IMG/VR virus record: IMGVR_UViG_3300030090_000555
Coordinates: 1 to 21,318 of that record
Source of the DNA: a virus
Direction: 5' to 3' (one strand)
Length of the DNA: 21,318 nt
A model generated the notes under the pieces. It made no database searches. It was not told the origin of the DNA and saw only the letters and a program-made list of their open reading frames with translations. The translations under genes and the position numbers were made by a program. Each line of letters starts with the position of its first letter. The first letter of the stretch is position 1. Below, piece by piece: positions 3,266 through 13,618 of this stretch.

Positions 3266-6169
3266 TTAAGCTTGTGAAACTGTTAAATCATCAAGATACA
3301 AATAGTCAGTACTATTTGCACTTTGAGATTTTACATGGAAATGAACATCACAAGAACCAGCATTAACAGGAGTAAAAGTAATTGTATATTGAGTCCATTG
3401 ATTTGTAGTATTTTGTTGATATGACACTTGATTAGTGATTGGCGATACACCACTATTTATACTAAAGTTTGTAACTTTAAAATCTCCGTAAAGATATTGA
3501 TGAGTTTTTCGTAGATATACACCTACAGTAACTTGCGAACCTCCATTAAATACAATAGTTCCTATTTTCATATCTCCACCACCATTATGTGTAGGTCTTA
3601 GTTTCATTGAATAACCACTATTTGTATTTCTTACAGATGAATCTGCATATACATAAGCACCATCAATTTGCTTGTAATTATTACCTGATATGTTCATAAA
3701 GTCTTTAACTTCTACAACACCTGAATGATTGTAAACTCCACCGCTAGTTTCAACATATAAACTGGTAGCAAAGAACTTAGCTCCAAAATAAAAAATTGGT
3801 CTTCTTTCTGTAATTCCATCATGCACAGTTATTGTTGCGTCTGGTTGATAAACTTGACAAGCATATCCATAACTCCAATAACCCTCTCCTCTAAAATAAT
3901 TACTACCACTAACAATATCAAAGCAATCATCAACCCAATTACCTATATCTAAATTGCACTCATTATTTACCCAGAAGCCAGAATAACAACCAGAAGTATA
4001 AAGGTTATCTATATAAATAGGTGTACCTTTATCATTATCAACATACATAGGTACTGTAGTATTACCTTTGTAATCACAATATCCAAGTCTTAATTCATTA
4101 ATTTCAAGCTTAGATTGACTACCAGTATTAAGTGACACAGCAGCATTTTGTCTTTGACCTTCACAATTAATGATAGAAAACTCAACAGCATCTATTTGAT
4201 CTGTGCCTTTATAACTTCCAATTTTAACCATAGTACCTCTAGCACCAGCAGCCCATTTTATAAATCTTGTATCTTTATTGTATGTACTATGTTTTGTGCC
4301 ATCAGAATTAAGTAGAAAAGTTGCTTTATCTATTCCAGCACCTTCCGCATGTCTTCCAAAATTAATACCATGATAACTTGAATGTTGGTCATCAAAACCA
4401 GACATACAAGTCAGTCCAAATTTTTTAATTTTATGTGTGAAATATAAATAAAAACCATCAGAACAATTACAGATTCCAACATTATAAAGAGACATAGAAT
4501 GTCTGTAATATTGAAAATATCCATACATGCTTGTAAAATACAAATCTTCCATGTGACAGGTTTTATGCTCTCCATCTGCATGAAGACCAGCACCACTACC
4601 ATTAGAATGAGTAGCATTTGCACTTTCAAATCTAAATTGACCACATTCCCCTGTTCCACCATCTATACACGTTATATCCCCTGCTGTTTTAGTTGACATA
4701 TCTGTAGCGTTCCAACCACCCGATATTCTTAATGGGTGGTTATTACCTCCCATATACATAAAATATCCACCACTACTTGAACCAGTTTGATTACTGCTTA
4801 CGTTATACATTTGATACCAAAACTTTTCTCTTTTATAAATAGTTGTAGAAGTATTACCTGTTACGCTTGCGTTATAACTTTGCGGCCACCAACGAGGAGT
4901 AGCACAATCATTATTACTGCTAGGGCTTGGATAATTTCGATTAGCTTCAGTAGCAGAAGAAGACATATAAATAACAGTTTTATTATTTGAATTACATATC
5001 CAATGAATTGGATACCATTGTGGTGCTGCTGCTGTATGTAATCCCATCAAACTATCGTGGGTAACAGAGTCAGCACTACTTGAAGCTTTACAAGCAATAA
5101 TATTTGCTATGTCAAATTGTCGGCTTACACTTCTAGCAGTGTCAACGTATATAGCTATTGAATTAATATTGTTGCTTAAATTAGATCCAAAGTCTTTTAC
5201 TATTTGAGTTAATCTATATCCGTTGTTAACTTTATAATAATTTAAAGGAATAGTATGTACTGAAGTATTACCAGCATTATCACTGCATAAACGCAAACTA
5301 AATCCTTGTGTTATGTAAGTAGGATTAGTTGCATAATGATCTCTAGGATTATCGCCATAACTATAATACATTTGCAAAGATATTTGTTGATATGAACTAA
5401 GGTCTAATGTTGAAGGTAATTGCATATATGCTGCTTTACCAGTGCCTGTAAAACTACTGCTTATAGTTATTCGTTGACCGCCTTCTGGATTGGTTATCAT
5501 TCCTCTTGTGTTATAATAACTTCCCCAGTTATTTTCGGTAGTAGGTGGTGCAGCAGTTACATTAGTTTCTGCTGTCATTGAACTTTGTGCAGTAGCTTCT
5601 GCTGTTCTTGAACCAAAAGCAACCTCTTCTATTATTTTGTTATCAAGCTCTATCAAGTTTCCTGATGCAAGAAAAATATTTCCTCCAGTACCAGATGAAA
5701 CAGTATTTGAATTTGCTTTATATTCGTTCAAAGTAAAGTTATCCTTATCAACTCTAGTTATTTTCCAATACCCATTAACAAAAGCATTTGAATTGCTGTT
5801 ATAAAAAATCTTTACCCATTCTCCAGTTTGCAAACTATGATTATTAATCTGTACGTTTGTTGCTCCTTTTGTAGTGCTATATGTAAAAGTTGCAGTACCA
5901 GTAACAGTTCTATTATCATCTCCAGAAGCAATTTCTTTCCATATTTGACCAGCACCGCAAGATGTAGGGTCAGGAGATTTTTTAATTCTTATCTCGTCTG
6001 CTTGACCTATTTGGTTATCTGCATTGCTAGTACTGCCAGAATTATTAGTACCATTATCAGCAGTAGCAGCAGTATTGTATATTCTTTTTACGCTTCTAGC
6101 TCTATTAGCAAAAGAGCTACCATCTCCTGTGCCAGCTTCGCCTTCGTAATCAACATACCAAATAGCCAT
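3266..6169 (-). CDS. Second large tail fibre / tailspike-like receptor-binding protein
   Basis: 967 residues, rich in Asn, Ser, Thr, Gly, Tyr and Trp, with a beta-rich composition. The N-terminus (AIWYVDYEGEAGTGDGSSF, then NRARSV) resembles the cap of pectate-lyase-like beta-helix proteins. Residues about 104-160 contain the pattern NNHSLQTGEWVKI, then NGYWKITRVDKDNFTL, a small beta module common in phage fibres (FCCH-like). Residues about 220-360 and 855-967 look like jelly-roll or carbohydrate-binding modules; the latter ends DYLYLDDLTVSQA. The middle (about 400-750) has many short Gly/Asn-turn strands, consistent with a beta-helix. No obvious catalytic site is seen. It starts six bases after the gp17-like gene, so the two probably work together, this one as the distal adhesin that contacts the host surface. 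No S74 autoprotease motif is seen at the C-terminus. Confidence 0.8.
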   Translation of the reverse strand: MAIWYVDYEGEAGTGDGSSFANRARSVKRIYNTAATADNGTNNSGSTSNADNQIGQADEIRIKKSPDPTSCGAGQIWKEIASGDDNRTVTGTATFTYSTTKGATNVQINNHSLQTGEWVKIFYNSNSNAFVNGYWKITRVDKDNFTLNEYKANSNTVSSGTGGNIFLASGNLIELDNKIIEEVAFGSRTAEATAQSSMTAETNVTAAPPTTENNWGSYYNTRGMITNPEGGQRITISSSFTGTGKAAYMQLPSTLDLSSYQQISLQMYYSYGDNPRDHYATNPTYITQGFSLRLCSDNAGNTSVHTIPLNYYKVNNGYRLTQIVKDFGSNLSNNINSIAIYVDTARSVSRQFDIANIIACKASSSADSVTHDSLMGLHTAAAPQWYPIHWICNSNNKTVIYMSSSATEANRNYPSPSSNNDCATPRWWPQSYNASVTGNTSTTIYKREKFWYQMYNVSSNQTGSSSGGYFMYMGGNNHPLRISGGWNATDMSTKTAGDITCIDGGTGECGQFRFESANATHSNGSGAGLHADGEHKTCHMEDLYFTSMYGYFQYYRHSMSLYNVGICNCSDGFYLYFTHKIKKFGLTCMSGFDDQHSSYHGINFGRHAEGAGIDKATFLLNSDGTKHSTYNKDTRFIKWAAGARGTMVKIGSYKGTDQIDAVEFSIINCEGQRQNAAVSLNTGSQSKLEINELRLGYCDYKGNTTVPMYVDNDKGTPIYIDNLYTSGCYSGFWVNNECNLDIGNWVDDCFDIVSGSNYFRGEGYWSYGYACQVYQPDATITVHDGITERRPIFYFGAKFFATSLYVETSGGVYNHSGVVEVKDFMNISGNNYKQIDGAYVYADSSVRNTNSGYSMKLRPTHNGGGDMKIGTIVFNGGSQVTVGVYLRKTHQYLYGDFKVTNFSINSGVSPITNQVSYQQNTTNQWTQYTITFTPVNAGSCDVHFHVKSQSANSTDYLYLDDLTVSQA

Positions 6170-6175
6170 AATTTC

Positions 6176-9100
6176 TTAGGTGTATTTAATCCAAACATCT
6201 CCATCTGAACCACCAGAAGGGTTACCTGTTGATGCTGTAATTTTTTTCAAACCAGCAGTACCAGCAGCAGTAGATGTTGCACTTACTGTACCACCAACCG
6301 ATAGGTTAGTGCCATCAAAAGTTAGATTACTTGAACCCCCAAAAGAACCATTGTTATTAAACTGAACCTGTGTATTAGAACCAGCTACACTACCACCACC
6401 TCCACCACCACCTGATTGTGCGACCCAAGCATAATCAGATCCGTTCCAACTAAGAACTTGGCTACTAGATGCACTACCTGTATTTAAGTGTGTATCAACA
6501 CTAGAGTTAGTATATGAACTTGCTGGTGTAGTCCATGAAGTACCACCAGATCCATCTGTAGTTAAGACTTGTGCGTTAGACCCATAACTTGACGGCAAGG
6601 TGTAAGTAAGGTTTCCAGAAAAACTACTATGTGCAGGTGCTTTTATTGATGCGTAATGTGCGTTATTTGATTCACAATACAAACGTAATTCTGATTGGCT
6701 GCCTTGGTTCTTAACACCTAATATTCCACTAGATATAAACCTTGAGTTCATATCTAAATCTCCTCCAAGTTGAGGAGAACTATCGTTAACAAGATCAGAA
6801 CTAATGCCTGTTAAGTTAGCTCCGCTTATTGCTGGTAACGTACTAGGAAATCTTGCATCAGGTATCGTTCCAGAAGAAAGATTACTTGCGTTAAGTGAAT
6901 TAATAATAGATGAAGTTACATAACTAGCTCCATTTGTTAACTGGTTATTATTAGTTACGTTAGTTGCACTTGCAGCTATACCATTAAGTTTTGATAGTAA
7001 AGCATCTGTAAACGCATTTGTGTTGCTGTTGTTTTCATAGGCAGTCTTTATTTCAGCATCTGTTTGATCTGCGGTTGCACTAGCTTCAATACCATTTAAT
7101 TTAGTATGGTCAGCATCAGTAAACACATTGCTATCACTAGCACTTTCTACAAGTGTTCTTATTTCTGCTGCGGTCTGGTCTGCGGTTGCATTACTTTCTA
7201 TGCCATCTAATTTCGTGTGATCTGCGTTTGTAAAATTATTATCTGTTTGAGATGAAACAGAAAAATTTATTTTGCCAGAACTATCATCATAAGTAACAGT
7301 AATACCAGACTCAGTGTTACCTGATAACATTGCTCCGATAATATCTTCTACTTGTTCGTTAGTTAGTGTTGCTGTAATAAATCCAGCACCATTTGTTAGT
7401 TGGTTAGTGTTAGTAACATTAGTTGCATTGGCAGCTATGCCATTTAATTTTGACAGTAGTGCATCAGTAAAAGCGTTGGTGTTTGAGTTATTTTCATAGG
7501 CAGTTTTTATCTCAGCGTCAGTTTGATCGGCTGTAGCGTTAGCTTCTATACCAGCTAATTTACTTTGTTCAGCATCAGAAAACTCATTAGTATCTGAGTT
7601 TGATTCATATAAACTTTTTATCTCACTTGCTGTTTGGTCTGCTGTAGCGTTAGCTTCTATACCATCTAACTTATCGTGATGAGCAGCAGTCATTAGACCA
7701 GCAGCAGTACTATTTGCTTGATGTAGTGTTGCATTAGTTCCATCACTACTTACAATCGTATTTTCTGTTGTTGTTGTAGTAAGAGAAAGGTTTGTTGTTA
7801 CGTTTGTGACCTTTGCATTGTTAGCTGTTATGTCAGAAACAATAGAGTTTGCAAGCTTATCTGTAGTAACCGCATCATCAGCTATTTCTGATGTACCGAC
7901 TGAATTATTTGCAAGATGACTATCATCTAAAGGACTACTTGCTATAAGAGTTTTAATCTCACTTGCTGTTTGATCTGCTGTAGCCCCACTTTCAATACCA
8001 TCAAGCTTACTACCATCAGCAGAAACATCTCTACCATCTACAGTCTGAGAGCCAGCCATGACAATATTGCCTGTCATAGTACCTCCAGCTAAAGGTAGTT
8101 TTGTACCAATACTATTCGTTACTGTTGTAGAAAAGTTTGCATCATCTCCTAGTGCTGCTGCTAGTTCATTTAAAGTATTAAGTGCGGAAGGTGCAGAATC
8201 AACAACTCCAGCTACTTCAGTATCTACATAAGCTTTTACTGATTGTTGAGTAGGTACTTTAGTAGGACTATTTGATGACATATTATCTTCATCTACTACG
8301 AAATTCATTGCAGCAGTTGATGTGTCATTGTTCATTACAGCACCAGCAGCATCTACATTTGTGGCATCTGTTACGTCTGCACTAGCTTCTATACCTGTTA
8401 ACTTACTTTTCTCTGCGTCTGTATAAGCATTGGTATTAGAGTTATTTTCATAGGCAGTCTTTATTTCTGCATCAGTTTGGTCTGCTGTAGCTGCTGTTTC
8501 TATCCCTGCTAATTTTGTTTTCTCTGCATCTGTATAAGCATTGGTATTAGACTCTGCTTCATATAAAGATTTAATTTCTGATCCTGTTTGATCTTGAGTT
8601 GCGTTAGCTTCTATGTTATTTAATTTTGTGTGGTCAGCATCTGTAAAAACATTTGAGTCAGTAGCAGCTTCAACAGCAGCCCTAATCTCTGCATCAGTTT
8701 GGTCAGCAGTTGCATTAGCTTCTATACCTGTTAACTTAGTTTTCTCTGCATCTGTATAAGCGTTAGTATCGCTGTTGTTTTCATAAGCAGTTTTTATTTC
8801 TGCATCAGTTTGGTCAGCAGTTGCATTAGCTTCAATATTATTTAACTTCGTATGATCTGCGTCAGTAAATACGTTACTGTCAGTAGCAGCTTCTACTGCT
8901 GCTCTAATCTCTGCATCTGTCTGATCTGCGGTTGCATTAGCTTCTATGTTATTTAATTTAGTGTGATCTGCGTCAGTAAATACATTTGAGTCTGTTGCTG
9001 ATTCTACAAGTGTTCTTATCTCTGCTGCTGTCTGATCCCCTGTAGCATTACTTTCTATACCATCTAACTTAGTCTTATCAGCAGCAGACATAGACCCTGC

Positions 9101-9523
9101 TGCACTTGTAGTAGCTGCTGTAATACTTAATGTAGGTTTAGTAGTGCCTGTTGTTTCAATAGGACTTGTAGTATTAATTTCTGCAATGAGTCCAGTTTCA
9201 ACAAACTCTTGCATTGCGTGTATTATTTGATTTGCGTTATTGTCTAAATCAGCTTCTGTTAAAACACTACCATCTTGAAAATCTATTCTTTTATTACTTA
9301 TATCTGTATTTCTTTTAAATTTAATTGCAGCTAAATTAGCAGGGGCTGAAGTAAAACTTAGAGTAGAACCGCTTATTGTGTAATCACTGTTAAGGGTTTT
9401 ACTAACATCAGCTACAGTAACATCTATTTCTGTGCTATCTAAAAATGGAAATGTAATAGCAAAATCAGTAGTGCTATTGTTACCTGTATAAGACGAGGTT
9501 GTTGCTGTCGTACTGGTAGCCAT
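6176..9523 (-). CDS. Tail fibre protein with T7 gp17-type N-terminal domain and 37-residue repeats
   Basis: 1115 residues, twice the length of T7 gp17 (553). Residues 1 to about 115 match the tail-attachment domain of T7-type fibres: YTGNNSTTDFAITFPFLDS, then a DYTISGSTLSFTSAPA-type stretch, then DGSVLTEADLDNNANQI. The shaft carries 11 copies of a DQTxxEI module ending in TKLxGIEANAT. Six lie in tandem (residues 163 to about 384) with an exact 37-residue period, and five lie singly or paired further on, separated by unique segments. Near the C-terminus are a seven-Gly run (1038-1044) and an ending of GNPSGGSDGDVWIKY type that I associate with marine phage fibres. The protein presumably joins the tail to the second fibre. 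Repeat number may vary between relatives. Confidence 0.9.
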   Translation of the reverse strand: MATSTTATTSSYTGNNSTTDFAITFPFLDSTEIDVTVADVSKTLNSDYTISGSTLSFTSAPANLAAIKFKRNTDISNKRIDFQDGSVLTEADLDNNANQIIHAMQEFVETGLIAEINTTSPIETTGTTKPTLSITAATTSAAGSMSAADKTKLDGIESNATGDQTAAEIRTLVESATDSNVFTDADHTKLNNIEANATADQTDAEIRAAVEAATDSNVFTDADHTKLNNIEANATADQTDAEIKTAYENNSDTNAYTDAEKTKLTGIEANATADQTDAEIRAAVEAATDSNVFTDADHTKLNNIEANATQDQTGSEIKSLYEAESNTNAYTDAEKTKLAGIETAATADQTDAEIKTAYENNSNTNAYTDAEKSKLTGIEASADVTDATNVDAAGAVMNNDTSTAAMNFVVDEDNMSSNSPTKVPTQQSVKAYVDTEVAGVVDSAPSALNTLNELAAALGDDANFSTTVTNSIGTKLPLAGGTMTGNIVMAGSQTVDGRDVSADGSKLDGIESGATADQTASEIKTLIASSPLDDSHLANNSVGTSEIADDAVTTDKLANSIVSDITANNAKVTNVTTNLSLTTTTTENTIVSSDGTNATLHQANSTAAGLMTAAHHDKLDGIEANATADQTASEIKSLYESNSDTNEFSDAEQSKLAGIEANATADQTDAEIKTAYENNSNTNAFTDALLSKLNGIAANATNVTNTNQLTNGAGFITATLTNEQVEDIIGAMLSGNTESGITVTYDDSSGKINFSVSSQTDNNFTNADHTKLDGIESNATADQTAAEIRTLVESASDSNVFTDADHTKLNGIEASATADQTDAEIKTAYENNSNTNAFTDALLSKLNGIAASATNVTNNNQLTNGASYVTSSIINSLNASNLSSGTIPDARFPSTLPAISGANLTGISSDLVNDSSPQLGGDLDMNSRFISSGILGVKNQGSQSELRLYCESNNAHYASIKAPAHSSFSGNLTYTLPSSYGSNAQVLTTDGSGGTSWTTPASSYTNSSVDTHLNTGSASSSQVLSWNGSDYAWVAQSGGGGGGGSVAGSNTQVQFNNNGSFGGSSNLTFDGTNLSVGGTVSATSTAAGTAGLKKITASTGNPSGGSDGDVWIKYT
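8372..9037 (-). repeat. Six tandem 111-bp coding repeats in the tail fibre gene
   Basis: The stretch encodes six consecutive copies of a 37-residue unit, DQT(A/D/G)xEI, then about 13 variable residues, TDAxxxKL, a variable pair, and IExxATA. Two unit types are mixed: one with RAAVEAATDSNVFTDADH and one with KTAYENNSxTNAYTDAE. Copies 2 and 4 encode near-identical peptides although their codons differ. Five further copies lie dispersed between about 7000 and 8000. Mixed unit types point to duplication and recombination within the gene. Confidence 0.85.
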
Positions 9524-9532
9524 GATTAATTT

Positions 9533-12500
9533 TTAAAAGTTAATAGATGGAGTTGCTTCCCTTATATTATCGTTTCTTATGTTATCTGCCGACTTTTCTT
9601 GTCTATGTAATTTATCTCTTATATCTCTAGGTAAATATTTCTTTATAAAAAGCTCTAATGCTTTTGTTTTATATTCTGACAATATATCTTTAAGATCTCT
9701 TGCGACTCTTGCCCTAGCTCTCTCTTGAGCTAAAACCGCAACTTCTTCATTAGTGCTTGTTATACCTTCTCCTCTCATAGTTTTAATATCTCCTTGCATA
9801 CTAGGAGTATTGATTTTACTTATAAGACTATCATATAATCTTTTACCTCCAAACTTTTCACTAGCAGTTAAATATTTAAGTGTTGCATATTGATCGTTGT
9901 CTAGTGGAATTTGTTTATTCATTAAAGATTTAACAGGTGGATCTATCTTCACATTAAGATCAGCTAAAACACTTAATACTGGATCGTTAATTGTTTCTGT
10001 ATCAGTTGACCAGCCATCAAGTAAAGGATTCCAATTATGTTTACCAAAGCCTACAGGATATGTTCTCAACTGACCTGTAATCCAGTTTTGATCTGGTTTT
10101 AGTTCTGCATTGTAATATGGCATAGCACTTGCAACTTCGTTTAAATATCTTCTTAAAATAATCATTGGAGAACCTTTCTTTTCTCCATAAACATTTTTAT
10201 CCATAACGACATTAGGCTCAGATACGCTGTTATAACTACTACTTACTTTTTTTACATCTTTTAAAAAGTTATATGCTGGAACTGTAAGTATTGCTCCTCG
10301 TCTTGCAATGAACCTATAAACAAAATCAGCATCATCAAAGTTACTAAATAATTCTGTAATACCTTGCAGATATGTTTTATTAACTAAATTTCTTGATAAA
10401 GCTATTTTTGCTACATCAAATATTGTTTGTGCAGTTCCGTTATCTGTAGGTAAGTAACTTTGTATTTGAGTCATATCAGCAGAAATCGCAAAGAAACTAG
10501 CCCAAGGATCAATTCGTTTGTAGCTTATATATTTATATTTTAATTTTCCATCTGCACCTCTTACATATTTTTCTTGATCGTTTATATCAATCGTTCCATA
10601 AGGTTTACCATTCTCAGCATATTTTTCTTTTTCTGTATCTTTTAAAAGAAATCTAAAACTATATGGCTGTTTACCTGTAGCTAGTTCAAGCTTTCTTATT
10701 TCACTATTAGCAGACAAACCACCTGTTATTGCTATAGGTGCTTCTGGATTGTTAATAGCTAACGCACTTGTAATACCACTTATCCATAAAGCACCGCCTA
10801 ATCTTGTTCTACCTATAGCTCTAGCTCTCACTGCTGCATTAGGACTTGTTATTTCTTCAATATGTTCTTTATAAAAACCAACATCTTTAAATGGTTTTAC
10901 ACCACCTACATTTAGATCCCCAATTCTATTTAAGACAGGTGTCGCTTTTGCAGTCTGTTTTAAAATGTTTGCTGGTGTTCTAACAAAAGGTAGTATCTGT
11001 CTTAATATTGGGTGTTTATTAACAAAGTTTGAAACATCTTTTGTAATAGTTCCATCAATTAAATCTTCTGTAAATGTTGCTGAAGCTGAAAACTCTCTAG
11101 CTCTTCTATATAAATCTAAAGTTTTATTTGTAAATTTACCTGTTTTACTTTCATTATTTACAAGCTGCATAAGTTGATTAAATCTTCTATCCATATAGTT
11201 TGTAAGTTGTTTTCCTGTTTTACCTTTTCTTGTACCTTCTTCCCATATCTCTGCTTTTGCAAAAGCTCTAAAATTAACCTGTTTAAAAAATTCATCTTCT
11301 GCCATTAAAAATCTAGTTGGTAATCTATAAGCATTTCCGATACTTCTAACAAAAGCTGACTTGCCATCAAGCAAAGCCATATCATAATCAAGCACTTTTG
11401 AACCAGCATCTAAAATATTTGTATTAGCTCTAAAAGCTAAAGCAGCCATTTTAATAGAGTCTTGCATTGATTGAATTGCATATATTAATTCTTTACCAGC
11501 CCTTGTTCTTAATACAGCATCATCTCCAGAACCTAAAGCTAAAGTGATTGGTCTTGCAAGTGAGTTTAAAGCTGTTGATAATATATTTACTTGATGTGTA
11601 ACTGGACTACTAAGAATGTTGTTTATAAATACTTCGTTTGTAAGTTGTAATAGTCTTTGTCCTTTATCTACTTTAAATCCATCTTTCATCATTTTTTGAT
11701 ATGCCTTAGGATCTTGTGCTGCAATAGCAACTCTTCTCATAACAGTTCTTAGAGTTTTAGAATCGCCCTCTTCTGCAAGCTTTATTAAATCATCAAGCTT
11801 ATAGTTTGTAATTGGACTTATGTAATCATCTACTGCTTTTTTTACTTGCCTTTCATCAACAGTAATATTCTGTCTTACTTTACCTTTGTATTTTATTAAA
11901 GCATCTATGCCTTTACCTTGATCTGCTGAAGGTACTTTTGGTGGTACTCTTGTAGCAGCTAAACCAGTAGCTAATCTATTATCAAGATGCCTTTTAATAT
12001 TTAAAAAATAATCTGTTGCTGTTTGTTCTTCAAATAGTCCTTTTAATAATTTTTTTTGTAAGTCAACATTTCCTGTAGCTATTGCAGTATCTATAGCGTT
12101 TGAATATCTAATAGCTGCTTGTGAACCTTCAAAGACTATTTGTTTCATTTTTACTACGACTGCTTCTACATTCTTGTCATCTAAATATTCAACAATATCT
12201 GAAGCAGCATTGACAGCATCAAAAGGAAGCATTTGCTCTGCTTCATTTGCCATTTGTTTAAATGTTCTTTTTTCTATGCCATCTAACTGTCCTTTTCTGC
12301 TATTCAAATAATCTATTGCATCATCAAATTTTTTAAATTGACCAGCAAAATAAGAACGCTTATAACCAAATGGATCTATTATGTCTCCTTCTTCTGTAAC
12401 TCTTGAAGGTATAGATGAACCATCTCCCTTACCAATTTCTTTTTTTATTTTCTTATCTTTAGCTCTTATCTTTTTATTTTTTACTTCTAATCTTTTAAAA

Positions 12501-13615
12501 GACTTTAAATCTTCTATAAGTTGTGCATCTGTTATAGCGTTCTTATCAGCAATAATATCAGCGTTTATTGCATTTTGATAGCTACTTAATCTGCCTAATA
12601 TTAATTTTCTTCTTTTAGAGTTAGCTTTTATATCTAAAACAGTATTCATTATTAGGTCTGTTGAAGCTCCTAACTTTTCTCCTAAAAGACCTGTCAATTC
12701 TTGTGCTGGTTTCTTTGCTTTTTTTAAAACTTCTTTAGCTATTGGTGTACCTTTTTCAATAGCAGCACCAGCAACCTTATCAAATAAATAAGCATGAAAT
12801 CCATTCTTTAATCTAAGAAAATATTTATCTTCGGGTGCTATAAACTTATCGTCTGGCTGGTCTGGTGTAGCCAAAAAACCAATCATGTTATTTAGTATTG
12901 GTATATTTAAGCCTGTGAATAAATTAAAAGTATTATCTTCAAATGGATCAGTAAGAGTAAAATCAACAACACCAGCAGAAATTAAATCTTTATATTTAGT
13001 AATCCCTCTTTTAGCTAGTTGCCCTCTTACCAAAGCGTAAGGAAGAATATATTGTGTTATGGCTTTAGGTACAAAATATAATGGTTTTTCTTCATCTCCT
13101 TTTACATAAGTACCTAACTCTTCAGTATCAATTAAATCAAAATCTGTTCTTACATCTTTACCTAAAAGAGTTCTAAGAGTATCATCTCCTAATTCAAATA
13201 AATTATTTAAAGAATCTATACGACCATTTATAAGACCTCTAAATACTTGTGATACAGGGTTTTTTAATATTGTTTCTTCATGGATTTTGCGTTGTTCTTT
13301 TTGATATTTTTCTGCTTCATCAGCCCTAATTAAATAATCATCTCGTACATTTGTAAGAAAATTATTTATCTTTGATCCTTCTTTTGTTTTATCAACAAGA
13401 TTATTTAATAAAGATTCTTGTGGATCAAAGTCTTTTAATTTACCTATAAGACCTTTTTGTTCTAATTCTGGTTGTTTATTGACAACAGGTTTTGGTTTTA
13501 ACTCTGGTGGTTCAACAATATCTTTTGCTGTAGTTTGATCTTTAACAAATAAGTTCTCTTCTTGTACAGGATCTACAACCTTTTTTGGCTGATTGTTTTG
13601 TAGGTTTGAGTCCAT
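9533..13615 (-). CDS. Internal virion (ejectosome) protein, T7 gp16-like
   Basis: 1360 residues, close to T7 gp16 (1318) and in the same gene position. In T7, gp16 is ejected and helps form a channel across the envelope for DNA entry. Residues 1 to about 60 are Pro/Lys/Glu-rich and disordered (EPPELKPKPVVNKQPELEQK). Most of the rest is charged alpha helix. Around residues 880-910 is RQILPFVRTPANILKQTAKA, a motif I associate with gp16-like core proteins. It is followed near 938-965 by a hydrophobic stretch (GGALWISGITSALAI) that could insert into a membrane. The N-terminal lytic transglycosylase domain found in T7 gp16 is not visible; a wall-degrading domain sits on the neighbouring gp15-like protein instead. 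It starts three bases after that gene's stop. Confidence 0.88.
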   Translation of the reverse strand: MDSNLQNNQPKKVVDPVQEENLFVKDQTTAKDIVEPPELKPKPVVNKQPELEQKGLIGKLKDFDPQESLLNNLVDKTKEGSKINNFLTNVRDDYLIRADEAEKYQKEQRKIHEETILKNPVSQVFRGLINGRIDSLNNLFELGDDTLRTLLGKDVRTDFDLIDTEELGTYVKGDEEKPLYFVPKAITQYILPYALVRGQLAKRGITKYKDLISAGVVDFTLTDPFEDNTFNLFTGLNIPILNNMIGFLATPDQPDDKFIAPEDKYFLRLKNGFHAYLFDKVAGAAIEKGTPIAKEVLKKAKKPAQELTGLLGEKLGASTDLIMNTVLDIKANSKRRKLILGRLSSYQNAINADIIADKNAITDAQLIEDLKSFKRLEVKNKKIRAKDKKIKKEIGKGDGSSIPSRVTEEGDIIDPFGYKRSYFAGQFKKFDDAIDYLNSRKGQLDGIEKRTFKQMANEAEQMLPFDAVNAASDIVEYLDDKNVEAVVVKMKQIVFEGSQAAIRYSNAIDTAIATGNVDLQKKLLKGLFEEQTATDYFLNIKRHLDNRLATGLAATRVPPKVPSADQGKGIDALIKYKGKVRQNITVDERQVKKAVDDYISPITNYKLDDLIKLAEEGDSKTLRTVMRRVAIAAQDPKAYQKMMKDGFKVDKGQRLLQLTNEVFINNILSSPVTHQVNILSTALNSLARPITLALGSGDDAVLRTRAGKELIYAIQSMQDSIKMAALAFRANTNILDAGSKVLDYDMALLDGKSAFVRSIGNAYRLPTRFLMAEDEFFKQVNFRAFAKAEIWEEGTRKGKTGKQLTNYMDRRFNQLMQLVNNESKTGKFTNKTLDLYRRAREFSASATFTEDLIDGTITKDVSNFVNKHPILRQILPFVRTPANILKQTAKATPVLNRIGDLNVGGVKPFKDVGFYKEHIEEITSPNAAVRARAIGRTRLGGALWISGITSALAINNPEAPIAITGGLSANSEIRKLELATGKQPYSFRFLLKDTEKEKYAENGKPYGTIDINDQEKYVRGADGKLKYKYISYKRIDPWASFFAISADMTQIQSYLPTDNGTAQTIFDVAKIALSRNLVNKTYLQGITELFSNFDDADFVYRFIARRGAILTVPAYNFLKDVKKVSSSYNSVSEPNVVMDKNVYGEKKGSPMIILRRYLNEVASAMPYYNAELKPDQNWITGQLRTYPVGFGKHNWNPLLDGWSTDTETINDPVLSVLADLNVKIDPPVKSLMNKQIPLDNDQYATLKYLTASEKFGGKRLYDSLISKINTPSMQGDIKTMRGEGITSTNEEVAVLAQERARARVARDLKDILSEYKTKALELFIKKYLPRDIRDKLHRQEKSADNIRNDNIREATPSINF

Positions 13616-13618
13616 TAT

